A stretch of 64,000 nt of DNA from Streptomyces qinglanensis. GTDB lineage: Bacteria > Actinomycetota > Actinomycetes > Streptomycetales > Streptomycetaceae. Positions 17,431 through 25,566 of this stretch are shown here, in pieces (position 1 is the stretch's first letter; each line of letters opens with the position of its first letter). The notes under the pieces are model-generated. The model was not told where the DNA came from. It did no database searches and saw only the letters and a list, made by a program, of their open reading frames with translations. The DNA lies in NCBI RefSeq assembly GCF_900111245.1, contig NZ_FOGO01000002.1:310001-374000 (forward strand). The letters run 5' to 3'. Both the position numbers and the translations under genes were made by a program.

Positions 17431-18324
17431 TCAGGTCAGCTCGAGTGTCCGCACCACCAGCAGCACCACGACCACGGCCAGCAGCAGCACGAAGGCGCCG
17501 ACCTGCACCAGGGTCCGCCGTTCGCGCGGCGCGTGCACCATCGCGTAGGCCAGCAGCACACCGGTGACCAGGCCGCCGACGTGCGCCTCCCAGGCGATGT
17601 TCTTCCAGGTGAAGGTGAAGACCAGGTTGATGGCCAGCAGGATCAGGATCGGCCGCATGTCGTAGCGCATCCGCCGCATCAGCACGGCCATCGCGCCGAA
17701 CAGGCCGAAGATCGCACCGGAGGCGCCCAGCGACGCCTGCTGCGGCACGGCCAGCAGAAAGGTGAGCGCGCCGCCGCCCAGCCCGGAGAGCAGATACAGC
17801 CCCACGAAGCGCAACCGGCCCAGCGCCGCCTCCAGCGGCGGGCCCAGGAACCACAGGCCGAGCATGTTCATCGCGATGTGCCAGATCTCCTGGTGCAGGA
17901 ACATCGAGGTCAGCAGCCGATACCACTGCCCCTCCGCGACGCCCTCCACCGGGCCGTACGGCTCGGTGACCGCCCGCCCGAACAGCAGCATCTCGTCCAG
18001 CAGCCGGTCGCCGCCCGCGAGCACCGCGATGAAGACGGCCACGTTGATGCCCAGCAGCACCTTGGTGACCAGCCGCGGGTCACCCGTGACGCGCCCGCCG
18101 GCCACTGTCCTGGGCCGATCGGCGCCCGGCCGGTGTCCGGTCCCGGAGCCCGACCGCACGCACTCGGGGCACTGGAATCCGACGGAGGCCGCCACCATGC
18201 ATTCCGGGCAGATGGGTCGCTCGCACCGCGTACACGAGATGCCCGTCTCCCGGTCGGGATGCCGGTAGCAGTACTTCGGCGCCGGCTGTGCGGCTCCGCC
18301 CCCGGGTTGTCCGTCCTGCTCCAC
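17431..18324 (-). CDS. Rhomboid intramembrane serine protease with zinc-ribbon N-terminus
   Basis: The product is 297 residues from GTG 18324 (GGAGG 7 nt upstream); GTG 18330 is two codons earlier but too close to the ribosome site. Residues 17-55 carry a Cys/His cluster (CYRHPDRETGISCTRCERPICPECM ... FQCPEC split over two motifs) able to bind zinc, like a B-box. The membrane part has six or seven helices with the rhomboid hallmarks HxxxN (HIAMNMLG), catalytic Ser in SLGASGAIFGLFG and catalytic His in WEAHVGGL. Rhomboids cleave transmembrane substrates within the membrane; the substrate here is unknown. It lies 132 bp downstream of ppiA on the same strand, separated by a hairpin. Confidence 0.93.
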   Translation of the reverse strand: MEQDGQPGGGAAQPAPKYCYRHPDRETGISCTRCERPICPECMVAASVGFQCPECVRSGSGTGHRPGADRPRTVAGGRVTGDPRLVTKVLLGINVAVFIAVLAGGDRLLDEMLLFGRAVTEPYGPVEGVAEGQWYRLLTSMFLHQEIWHIAMNMLGLWFLGPPLEAALGRLRFVGLYLLSGLGGGALTFLLAVPQQASLGASGAIFGLFGAMAVLMRRMRYDMRPILILLAINLVFTFTWKNIAWEAHVGGLVTGVLLAYAMVHAPRERRTLVQVGAFVLLLAVVVVLLVVRTLELT

Positions 18325-18354
18325 GCTCACCCCTCCAGTGTCCCGTACGCACCA

Positions 18355-18388
18355 GCCCCACCCGCCCTGACATACGGACGGGTGGGGC
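18355..18388 (-). terminator. Hairpin after ppiA
   Basis: GCCCCACCCG (18355-18364) pairs with CGGGTGGGGC (18379-18388) across a 14-nt loop. It follows the ppiA stop by 75 bp on the transcribed strand and precedes the rhomboid start, so it probably separates the two transcripts. Confidence 0.65.
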
Positions 18389-18462
18389 GTGTGGTTCCCG
18401 CTGCCGCGCGGGCCGCCGACCGCCGACGGATGCCGACTGCCGACTGCTGCCGCCTGGCGCGG

Positions 18463-18990
18463 TTACTGCCGCTCGATGACGACGGCCTCCAGCACGACGT
18501 CCTGCAGCGGACGGTCGGTGCGGGGGTTGGTCTGCGTACCGCTGATCTTGTCCACGACCTCCCGGCTTGCCTGGTCCGCGACCTCGCCGAAGATGGTGTG
18601 CTTGCCCGTCAGCCAGGTCGTGGCACCGACGGTGACGAAGAACTGCGAGCCGTTGGTGCCCGGGCCCGCGTTGGCCATGGCCAGCAGGTACGGCTTGGTG
18701 AAGGCGAGGTCGGGGTGGATCTCGTCGCCGAACTCGTATCCGGGGCCGCCGGTGCCGTTGCCCAGCGGGTCCCCGCCCTGGATCATGAAGCCGCTGATCA
18801 CACGGTGGAAGACGGTGCCGTCGTACAGCTTCGCTGTGGTCTTCTCACCCGTCTCCGGGTGCGTCCATTCGCGGGAGCCCTCGGCGAGCTCGACGAAGTT
18901 CTTGACCGTCTTGGGCGCATGGTTCGGGAAGAGCTGAACGCGGATGTCGCCGTGGTTGGTCTTCAGGGTGGCGTGGAGTTGCTCGGCCAC
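18463..18990 (-). CDS. ppiA: Peptidyl-prolyl cis-trans isomerase, cyclophilin type
   Basis: The product is 175 residues from GTG 18990 with an AAGG-type ribosome site. It is a complete single-domain cyclophilin: TNHGDIRVQLFPNHAPKTVKNFVELA, the active-site stretch FHRVISGFMIQGGDP (catalytic Arg), MANAGPGTNGSQFFVT and WLTGKHTIFGEV. There is no signal peptide, so it acts in the cytoplasm, speeding prolyl isomerisation during folding. The insertion SREWTHPETGEKTTAKLYDG before the catalytic Arg is usual for actinobacterial PpiA. The DUF5324 gene is divergent from it. Confidence 0.95.
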   Translation of the reverse strand: MAEQLHATLKTNHGDIRVQLFPNHAPKTVKNFVELAEGSREWTHPETGEKTTAKLYDGTVFHRVISGFMIQGGDPLGNGTGGPGYEFGDEIHPDLAFTKPYLLAMANAGPGTNGSQFFVTVGATTWLTGKHTIFGEVADQASREVVDKISGTQTNPRTDRPLQDVVLEAVVIERQ

Positions 18991-19193
18991 GGTCTACCTT
19001 CCATCTGCCTGCATTGTCTCGCCCCGATCCTCCCACGGACGCGGGGGAACGGTGGCTGACCCGGATGCCCGACCGGGAGAGCGGGGCGGCGCACCGGCAG
19101 GCATGATCTTCGAAACAGGTGGAAAACGACTTCCTGTCCTCCGTTGTCGGAGAGACTGCCACGTGAGTCATGAGCCACCGAGGAGGAGGAACC

Positions 19194-19937
19194 GTGACCG
19201 CCAAGAAGAGCGTGCGCGCTGCGACCGGCACGGCCAAGGAGAGCGTGCGCCACGCCGCGGAAGTGGTGAAGCCCCACGCGGGCCAAGCCAAGGACACCGC
19301 GGCACGCTATGCCCATGAGGCGAGTGCGCGGCTCGGGCCGAAGGTCTCCAAGGCCGCCGAGCAGGCTCGCCACTCCGCCCGCGAAGGATACGAGCACTAC
19401 GTCGGACCCCGGGTCGCACAGGCGCTGGACGCCCTCCCGCCCGAGGTCGACAGGACCGCGGGCCGCGCGGCCGAGCACACCCGGGAGGCGGCCCGCCGGG
19501 CGGCCGCCTACGCGGGCCCGCGCCTGGAGACGGCGATGACGGAGGCCCGCGCCGCCGCCGGACCGGCCCGCGAGGAAGCGGCGCAGCGCGGGGCCGCTGC
19601 GGTGGCCGCGCTGCGCGGCCAGGTGACGGTCGAGGAGATCGAGAAGCTCACCCGTCGCCGCCGCAGGCGCTCACGCGCCGGCCGCTTCGTCCGGCGCGCC
19701 GGTCTGATCGGGCTGCTGGCGGGCGGCGCCTACGCCGCCTGGCGCTGGTGGGACCGGCAGGCGAACCCGGACTGGCTGGTGGAGCCGCCGGCCGCGACCG
19801 AGGTCGGCGACCGCACCTCGCTCTCCAGCGTGAACGGCTCTCCCGCCGAGAGCAGCGGGAGCGACGGGAGCGAACTGGACCCGGAGGTCCGGGCCAAGCA
19901 GGACGACGCGGAGTCCGGGGGCCGCGACAAGCAGTAG
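19194..19937 (+). CDS. DUF5324-family helical protein
   Basis: The product is 247 residues from GTG 19194, which has an exceptionally strong ribosome site (GAGGAGGAGG). The N-terminal 150 residues are Ala/Arg/Glu/His-rich amphipathic helix repeats (TAKESVRHAAEVVKPHAGQAK, then VSKAAEQARHSAREGYEHYV), reminiscent of LEA or apolipoprotein-like 11-mers. A basic segment RRRRRRSRAGRFVRRAG precedes one membrane helix (LIGLLAGGAYAAWRWW), and the C-terminus is acidic. The family occurs in Streptomyces and its function is unknown. Membrane-shaping or stress roles are speculative. A hairpin closes the gene at 19949. Confidence 0.85.
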   Translation: MTAKKSVRAATGTAKESVRHAAEVVKPHAGQAKDTAARYAHEASARLGPKVSKAAEQARHSAREGYEHYVGPRVAQALDALPPEVDRTAGRAAEHTREAARRAAAYAGPRLETAMTEARAAAGPAREEAAQRGAAAVAALRGQVTVEEIEKLTRRRRRRSRAGRFVRRAGLIGLLAGGAYAAWRWWDRQANPDWLVEPPAATEVGDRTSLSSVNGSPAESSGSDGSELDPEVRAKQDDAESGGRDKQ

Positions 19938-19948
19938 CTCCCCCGCCC

Positions 19949-19990
19949 CCGAGGGCCGGCGCCGCGACCGTCGGTGGCACCGGCCCTCGG
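19949..19990. terminator. Hairpin between convergent DUF5324 and STAS genes
   Basis: CCGAGGGCCGG (19949-19959) and CCGGCCCTCGG (19980-19990) form a perfect 11-bp stem with a 20-nt loop, 12 bp after the DUF5324 stop. The following 150 bp to the STAS stop hold a short GCCGTTGGCGGCGCG direct repeat and no gene. Confidence 0.75.
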
Positions 19991-20139
19991 CTGTGCGAAC
20001 CGTCGTTCGACGGCGCGGGCCGTTGGCGGCGCGAGCCGTTGGCGGCGCGGCACCTGCGGCACCGCGGCGGCGCGGGCCGTCGCCGCTTCGCGCCGCGTCG
20101 GGCACCCGGGTACTCCGGTCGGGTGAGTGGCGGGGGGAG

Positions 20140-20724
20140 TCAGCTCTCCCGTCCGCCGGCCGCCTCCGCACCGTCTGTGCCGTCTGTACCGTCCACCGCT
20201 TCCAGCGTGCCGTCGTCCGCGTCCGCCGTGCTCGCGGCGTTCATGATGTTCGCGGCGTTCCGGTCGGACTGCTCCGGCAGCGCCTCCGGTGCCGGCACGG
20301 GGACCAGGACGTTCTCCAGGCCGGTGATCCGCAGCAGCCGCAGGACCCGCGGGTCGGCGCACACCAGCGTGAAGGCTCCGCCGCTCGCCAGCACCCGGGC
20401 ACGGATGTCCACGAGGAGTGCCAGTCCGCTGCAGTCGATGAAGGTGACCGGTCGCAGATCGGCGACGAGTTCCGGAGCGGGAGCAGCGGTGAGGGCGTAG
20501 AGCCGCGGCGTGGTGGCCAGCACCACGGCCAGGTCGATCTCCCCGTGCAGCTCCACCACGCTACGGCCCTGCTCGGCGCGGGTCAGCACCGTGCCTGCCG
20601 GAGCCTCCTCGCCCTCGCCCGGAGTGTCGGCTCCGCCCGCCCAGGGCTGTTCGGCGGTGGCCCAGGACTGTTCTCGTACGGTGGAGGACAGCCTGCTGCC
20701 GCTCGCGTCCAGGTGCGGTGCCAT
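20140..20724 (-). CDS. STAS-domain protein (anti-anti-sigma factor type)
   Basis: The product is 194 residues from ATG 20724 (MAPHLDASGSRL), chosen for GAGGG 6 nt upstream. Residues 50-150 form a STAS domain: VVELHGEIDLAVVLATTPRL, then VADLRPVTFIDCSGLALLVDIRARV, where the Ser of DCSG is the classical phosphorylation site of SpoIIAA/BldG-like antagonists. A C-terminal 40-residue Asp/Ala/Gly/Thr tail (DGTDGTDGAEAAGG) is additional. Such proteins bind and neutralise anti-sigma kinases in a phosphorylation-dependent way. The partner kinase is not in the window. It is divergent from the NB-ARC-like ATPase gene, with a shared palindrome at 20827. Confidence 0.88.
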   Translation of the reverse strand: MAPHLDASGSRLSSTVREQSWATAEQPWAGGADTPGEGEEAPAGTVLTRAEQGRSVVELHGEIDLAVVLATTPRLYALTAAPAPELVADLRPVTFIDCSGLALLVDIRARVLASGGAFTLVCADPRVLRLLRITGLENVLVPVPAPEALPEQSDRNAANIMNAASTADADDGTLEAVDGTDGTDGAEAAGGRES

Positions 20725-20826
20725 CGGTGCCCTCACGTATGACCTTGTGACCGTAGGAGTCCAGGAAATCGGCCCGTAAGCATAGGCAGGGCCTCTGGGG
20801 GTGGCGCTGCGCCACCCCTGCATCGT

Positions 20827-20840
20827 CACTCGAACGAGTG
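20827..20840. promoter_or_regulatory. 14-bp perfect palindrome in STAS/NB-ARC divergent region
   Basis: CACTCGAACGAGTG is a perfect palindrome in the 188-bp gap between divergent genes. It is followed by an AT-rich TGTAAAAACCCAATT and then TTGCGAGTTGACG, where TTGACG could be a -35 box for the plus-strand gene. It is a plausible operator for both genes; the regulator is unknown. Confidence 0.5.
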
Positions 20841-20912
20841 TAAAAACCCAATTCTGCTTGCGAGTTGACGCTTCACCCTCACGAGTCCTCCGCATCCGGG
20901 AGAAAGTCCGAA

Positions 20913-23225
20913 GTGGCGGACTACCGGCCGGTCGGCAGGAAGACTGGCCCCGTGCAGCAGAACATCCCCGAGGAGACCACGTCCTTCGTCGGCAGAGCCG
21001 CCGAACTGGCGCGGCTGGCCGAAGCGCTCAGGGAGCAGCGACTGGTGACCCTCGTCGGCGGCGCCGGAGTGGGCAAGTCCCGGCTCGCCCTGCATGCGCT
21101 GGGCACTGCCCCTTCCGGAATCGGGAGCATCTACTGGGCCGATCTGTGGCCGCTGCGGAGCGACGAACTCCTCGCCGCCACCGTGGCCGACGCCCTCGGC
21201 CTCTCCGACCACACTCCCCGGATACCGCTGGACGCCCTGTGCGGCTGGGTGGCGGACCGCGCGGTGCTGCTCGCCCTCGACTCGTGCGAGCACCTCGTCC
21301 CGTCCTGCCGCCACCTGGTCGGCGAACTGCTGACCGCCTGCCCGAATCTGACCGTGCTGACCACCAGCAGGGAGCCGCTGGGCGCCATCCGCGAGACCGT
21401 GCTGCCCGTACCGCCGCTCGCGCCCGCCACCGAGGCCCTCGCCCTCTTCCAGCAGCGTGCCGAGGGTGTCGGCAGACCGCTGCGCGGGCTCGCCGAGCAG
21501 CGGCTGGCCGCGGGGCTGTGCGCCCGGCTGGACGGCGTGCCGCTCGCTCTGGAGCTGGCGGCGGCGCAGTTGCGCCACCACACGCTGGCCGAGACCTCGG
21601 ACCGGATCCGCTCCGGGCTGGATCTGCTCGACGACCCGGACCGATCCGCCCCGGACCGATCCACCTCGGGCCGATCCGCCCCGGACGGGCCCGCCCCGGA
21701 CGGGCCCAGCCCGGGCGGGCCCAGCCCCGGCCGGTCCGACTCCGGCCGGTCAGATTCCCGGCCGTCCGCCTCCGGGCCGTCACGCACCGGTTCCGGGTCG
21801 TCGGGCGGCAGCCCGCCGGGCGACGCTCCGTCGAGCGGCGCCGATGCCGGACGGTCCGGGCCCGGGCCGTCGGGCATCGGCGAGGAACTCCGGCGGCCCG
21901 CACGGCACAGCGCCGTGCGGACGGCCGTGGGCTGGAGCCACGAGCTGTGCCGCCCGACCGAACGCCTGCTGTGGGCCCGGCTGACCGTCTTCCCCGCCGG
22001 ATTCGACGGCGGACTCGCCGAGCAGGTCTGCAGCGGCGGCCCCTTGACCGCCGGGGAACTGCGCTCCTGCCTGGCCGGTCTGGTGAACAAGTCGGTCGTC
22101 ACCGTCGAGGGGGGCCGCTACCGGCTGCTGGACAGCATCCGCGAGTACGGCCGGATGTGGCTGCGGGAACTGGGCGAGACCGAGCAGTTGGCCGCCCGGC
22201 ACGCCGCCGCGGTCGTGGAGCTGTCGCGGCAGGCCCGCACCGAGTGGCCCGGGGCGCGCCAGCAGGCGTGGTACGAGCGGATCGAGGAGCTGTACCACGA
22301 CGTGCGCGAGGCGCTGCGGTTCCTGCTGGGCACCGACCCGGAAGCGGCCCTGGAACTGGCCGGGAACGTGGCCTTCTTCTGGGTGTGCTGCGGCCACCTC
22401 TACGAGACCCACCACTACCTCGAACTGGCACTGGCCTGCACCGAGGGATCGAGCGAGGCCCGGACGCGCGGCCTGTGGTCGCTGGGCCTGGCCCGCGTGC
22501 TCCAAGGGGACCACGAGTCGGGCCGCGCCCTCGCCGAGCAGACCCGGCAGGAGGCCGCCCTCGCGCGGAACGAGGAAGGGCTGCGCGGGGCCGCCTATCT
22601 GGAGGCGCTCGCCGCGCTGCTGGCCGGACGCCCGCTGGCGGCCCTGGCGACGGCCGACGCGGCGCTCCGCGACACCGGCCGGGCGCCGGAGCCCGCCTCC
22701 GGCAGCACCCTGGTCCGCCTGGCCCGGCTGTTCGCGCTCACCGGCGCCGGCCGGCTCAAGGAGGCCCGCCGCGAAGCCGAGGCGCTGCGCCGGGAGTGTG
22801 TCCGGCTCGGGGAGTACTGGACCCGCTCCTACACGGACTACCAGTTGGCGCTGATCGCGCTCTTCGAGGACCGGCCGGGCCCGGCGGGCGCCCACGCGCG
22901 GGCCATGCTCGATGCGAAGCGCCGCATCGGGGACCGCTTCGGCATCGCCCTCGGGCTGGAACTGCTGGCCGCCGCCCAGGCGCGGGAGGGCGAACCGGAG
23001 CGGGCAGCGCTCGCCTACGGTGCCGCCGCGCAGCACTGGGAGATCGTGGGCCACCCGCAGCGCGGCACCCCCGAGGTGGCCCCGCTGCGGGACGAGGGGC
23101 AAGCCGCGGCCCGGGCCCGGCTCGGCGACGCGGAGTACGAAGCGCTGTTCCGCGAGGCCCTGCACGCCGACCGCGACGAGGTGCTGGCCAGGGCGACCCG
23201 CCCGGCCCCGGAGAGCAGCCGATGA
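20913..23225 (+). CDS. NB-ARC/LuxR-type ATPase with TPR-like helical region, lacking a visible HTH
   Basis: The product is 770 residues from GTG 20913; GTG 20952 (MQQNIPEETTSFVGR) is nearly as good. The N-terminal P-loop ATPase (20-250) has FVGRAAEL, Walker A GGAGVGKS, Walker B VLLALDSCEH and sensor VLTTSREPLG, followed by GVPLALELAAAQL. These are the signatures of the signal-transducing ATPases of AfsR and LuxR/MalT-type regulators. The normal winged-helix entry is then interrupted by about 85 residues of Pro/Ser/Gly/Asp repeats (21640-21880), after which the homology resumes at TAVGWSHELC. The rest (about 420-770) is TPR-like helix pairs. No DNA-binding HTH is seen at either end, so it may work with a separate partner, perhaps the divergently encoded STAS protein (inference). 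Confidence 0.85.
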   Translation: MADYRPVGRKTGPVQQNIPEETTSFVGRAAELARLAEALREQRLVTLVGGAGVGKSRLALHALGTAPSGIGSIYWADLWPLRSDELLAATVADALGLSDHTPRIPLDALCGWVADRAVLLALDSCEHLVPSCRHLVGELLTACPNLTVLTTSREPLGAIRETVLPVPPLAPATEALALFQQRAEGVGRPLRGLAEQRLAAGLCARLDGVPLALELAAAQLRHHTLAETSDRIRSGLDLLDDPDRSAPDRSTSGRSAPDGPAPDGPSPGGPSPGRSDSGRSDSRPSASGPSRTGSGSSGGSPPGDAPSSGADAGRSGPGPSGIGEELRRPARHSAVRTAVGWSHELCRPTERLLWARLTVFPAGFDGGLAEQVCSGGPLTAGELRSCLAGLVNKSVVTVEGGRYRLLDSIREYGRMWLRELGETEQLAARHAAAVVELSRQARTEWPGARQQAWYERIEELYHDVREALRFLLGTDPEAALELAGNVAFFWVCCGHLYETHHYLELALACTEGSSEARTRGLWSLGLARVLQGDHESGRALAEQTRQEAALARNEEGLRGAAYLEALAALLAGRPLAALATADAALRDTGRAPEPASGSTLVRLARLFALTGAGRLKEARREAEALRRECVRLGEYWTRSYTDYQLALIALFEDRPGPAGAHARAMLDAKRRIGDRFGIALGLELLAAAQAREGEPERAALAYGAAAQHWEIVGHPQRGTPEVAPLRDEGQAAARARLGDAEYEALFREALHADRDEVLARATRPAPESSR

Positions 23226-23235
23226 GGGACGGCGC

Positions 23236-23284
23236 GGGACGACGGTGACGGCGGGACGACGGTGACGGCGGGACGGTGGTGACG
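23236..23284. repeat. 17-bp tandem repeat, 2.8 copies
   Basis: The unit GGGACGACGGTGACGGC is repeated twice in full and once partially, just after the NB-ARC gene. The 229-bp gap to the convergent MFS gene holds no gene and no clear hairpin. Confidence 0.65.
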
Positions 23285-23454
23285 ATTCCCGCCGCCGGGG
23301 CCCGCCGCCACCAGACCACCGGCCGCCGCACCACCGGCCCCACCCACCCGAGCGATCATCGCCGAGCGGCCGACCGCATCCGTACGACCGGCCGGACCGC
23401 AACCGGCGGAGTGAGCGGGGGCGGCGGAGTGAGCCGGGCCGGCCGACAGTCGGC

Positions 23455-25035
23455 TCACCCACCCGCCGGTTCCGTCTGGGGCCGCCCGCGGACGGACCCA
23501 CCGGCGTCCACGGACCCCGCGGCCCCCGCGCCCGCCGTGCTCTCCGCGACACTCCCCGCGGCCCCGGCACCCGCCGCGGCCCCGGCACTCCCCGCGACCT
23601 CCGCACCGGCCTCGGCGGCAGCCGCCGCACCGGCCGCACCGGCCGCGCCGGCCGCACCGGCCGCACCGGGGCGGCGGAAGCGCAGGGCGATGAGGGCGGT
23701 GACCGCGGCTCCCAGCGCGGCCAGCAGCACGGCGTGGCGCAGTCCGTCGACCCGGGACACCTCCGAGCCCGCCGCCACCGCGACCAGCAGGGCCAGCCCG
23801 ACGGCGGCACCCACCTGCTGGGTGGTGGACGCCATCCCGGAGGCGACGCCCACGTTCCGCCCGTCCACCCCGGCGGCCGCGGCGCCGAACATCAGGGTGT
23901 AGCTCGCGCCCTGCCCGAGGCCCAGCACCACCAGGCCGGGGACCATCGCCGCGTACGAGGCGTCCTCCGCCATCGTCAGCCCGACCGCGGCCGCCCCGGC
24001 GGCCGCCACCGCCAGCCCTCCCACCATCGCGGCCCGCATCCCGAACCGGGTGGCGATCCGGCCGGCCAGCAGCGACCCGGCCGCGACGGCCGCCATCGGC
24101 ACGAGGTAGGCCAGCGCCGTCACCAGCGGACCGTAGCCGTGCACCTCCTGGAAGTAGACGGTCAGGAAGTAGACCAGGCTGCCGATCGTCCCCATGAAGA
24201 GGAAGGTGACGGCCACACCGGTGCTCAGATCGCGGTCGCGCAGCAGGTGCAGCGGCATCAGCGGGGCGCGGCCGCGCCGCTGCAGGAGGAGGAACCCGGC
24301 GAGCAGGACGGCTCCCAGGGCGGCGGCGGCCGGCACCGGTGGCGCGGACCAGCCCGTCTCCGGGCCCTGCACCAGGGCGAGCACCACCGCGGTGACGCCG
24401 AGGGTCGAGGTGAGGGCGCCGGGCACGTCCAGCCGGCCGCCGCGCCCGGCACCCGCCGGGTCCGGCGCGATGAGCCGGTACGCGGCGACCAGCGCCGCTG
24501 CGGCGAGCGGGACGTTGACGTAGAACACCGCCCGCCAGCCGAGCACCTCGGTCAGCAGGCCGCCCAGCAGGGCGCCCACGATCAGACCGCTGCCGCCCGC
24601 CGCTCCCCATATGGAGAACGCCCGGTTGCGTTCCCTGCCCTCGGCGAAGAGCGTGCCGACCAGGGTGAGGGTCGCGGGGAAGAGGAACGCGCCCCCGACC
24701 CCCTGCCCCGCGCGGGCCGCGAGCAGCAGGGCCGGGCCGCCTGCCAGCCCCCCGGCCAGGGACGCGGCACCGTAGAGCACGAGGCCGAGGGCGAACATCC
24801 GCCGGGGGCCGAACAGATCGCAGGCCCGGCCGCCGAGCAGCAGGAATCCGCCGAAGGCGACGGCGTAGGCGCTCACCACCCATTGCAGGCCGCCGGACGT
24901 GAACCCCAGACCGGTGCCGATCCGCGGCAGCGCCATGTACACGATGTTGTAGTCGAGGGCGATGATGAGCTGGGCGAGGGCCAGCAGAGCCAGGATGCGG
25001 CCCTGCCGGCCCGCCCGCGCCGCGGCGGGGTTCAT
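23455..25035 (-). CDS. MFS drug-efflux transporter, DHA2 (14-helix) type
   Basis: The product is 526 residues from ATG 25035, whose ATGA overlaps the upstream CMD gene; the open frame continues far upstream, but that part is noncoding. Fourteen membrane helices are visible. Typical DHA2 motifs are LDYNIVYMALPRIG in helix 1, GGRACDLFGPRRMF (motif A) and GGAFLFPATLTLVGTLF / GSGLIVGALLGGLLTEVLGWRAVFYVNVP (motif C region, split here). It exports drugs or metabolites by proton antiport. The C-terminal 70 residues are an unusual Ala/Gly-rich tail. It is co-transcribed with the CMD-family gene and divergent from a MocR regulator, suggesting an inducible export/detoxification unit. Confidence 0.9.
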   Translation of the reverse strand: MNPAAARAGRQGRILALLALAQLIIALDYNIVYMALPRIGTGLGFTSGGLQWVVSAYAVAFGGFLLLGGRACDLFGPRRMFALGLVLYGAASLAGGLAGGPALLLAARAGQGVGGAFLFPATLTLVGTLFAEGRERNRAFSIWGAAGGSGLIVGALLGGLLTEVLGWRAVFYVNVPLAAAALVAAYRLIAPDPAGAGRGGRLDVPGALTSTLGVTAVVLALVQGPETGWSAPPVPAAAALGAVLLAGFLLLQRRGRAPLMPLHLLRDRDLSTGVAVTFLFMGTIGSLVYFLTVYFQEVHGYGPLVTALAYLVPMAAVAAGSLLAGRIATRFGMRAAMVGGLAVAAAGAAAVGLTMAEDASYAAMVPGLVVLGLGQGASYTLMFGAAAAGVDGRNVGVASGMASTTQQVGAAVGLALLVAVAAGSEVSRVDGLRHAVLLAALGAAVTALIALRFRRPGAAGAAGAAGAAGAAAAAEAGAEVAGSAGAAAGAGAAGSVAESTAGAGAAGSVDAGGSVRGRPQTEPAGG

Positions 25036-25520
25036 CGGCGCGCCGCCCGCTCGTCCGTGCCGGCGACCTTGGCGGTGGCCAGCGCGACCCGGTTCCAGGT
25101 GTTGATGGCGAAGGTGAGCGCCAGCAGCGCGGCCAGTTCCGACTCGTCGAAGTGGCGGGCCGCCCCGCCGTAGGCCGCGTCCGGCACCCCGGCGTCGGAG
25201 ACCCGGGTGACCGCCTCGGTGAGGGCCAGGGCCGCCTGCTCCCGCTCGGTGAAGAAGTGCGCGGCCTCCCGCCACACGGCGACCATGTGCAGCCGCTCCT
25301 CGCTCTCCCCTGCCTTGCGGGCGTCCGAGGTGTGCATGTGGAGGCAGTACGCGCAGCCGTTGAGCTGCGAGGCGCGGATCTGGACCAGTTCGACCAGCGC
25401 CGGGTCGAGGTGCTCCCGAGCGGCGGCGTCGAGGCCGATCAGGGCCTTGAACGCCTTCGGAGCGCTCTTGGCGAAGTTCAGCCGCGGGGCGGTGGGACCG
25501 GTGTTCTCGTTCGTTGTCAT
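25032..25520 (-). CDS. Carboxymuconolactone decarboxylase-family (AhpD-like) protein
   Basis: The product is 162 residues from ATG 25520. The CMD/AhpD core is present: LVELVQIRASQLNGCAYCLHMH, with the redox CxxC and downstream His (GCAYCLHMH), then the helix TDARKAGESEERLHMVAVWREA-like region and FTEREQAALALTEAVTRV. AhpD-like proteins are alkylhydroperoxidases or redox partners; many stand-alone members have unknown substrates. It heads a two-gene operon with the MFS transporter (4-bp overlap). Only 46 bp separate it from the divergent MocR gene, so their promoters must overlap. Confidence 0.9.
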   Translation of the reverse strand: MTTNENTGPTAPRLNFAKSAPKAFKALIGLDAAAREHLDPALVELVQIRASQLNGCAYCLHMHTSDARKAGESEERLHMVAVWREAAHFFTEREQAALALTEAVTRVSDAGVPDAAYGGAARHFDESELAALLALTFAINTWNRVALATAKVAGTDERAARR

Positions 25521-25566
25521 GCCTCGAACCTAGAAGTCCGAATGACCGGCTGTATGGTGCAATTCC

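Noticed and set aside
20733..20895. Longer STAS protein starting at 20895
   Set aside because: The extension would cover the divergent promoter and palindrome and shows no family similarity; ATG 20724 has a ribosome site.
21640..21890. Frameshift or assembly error in the NB-ARC gene
   Set aside because: The reading frame stays open on both sides with family homology in the same frame; the insert is a simple repeat.
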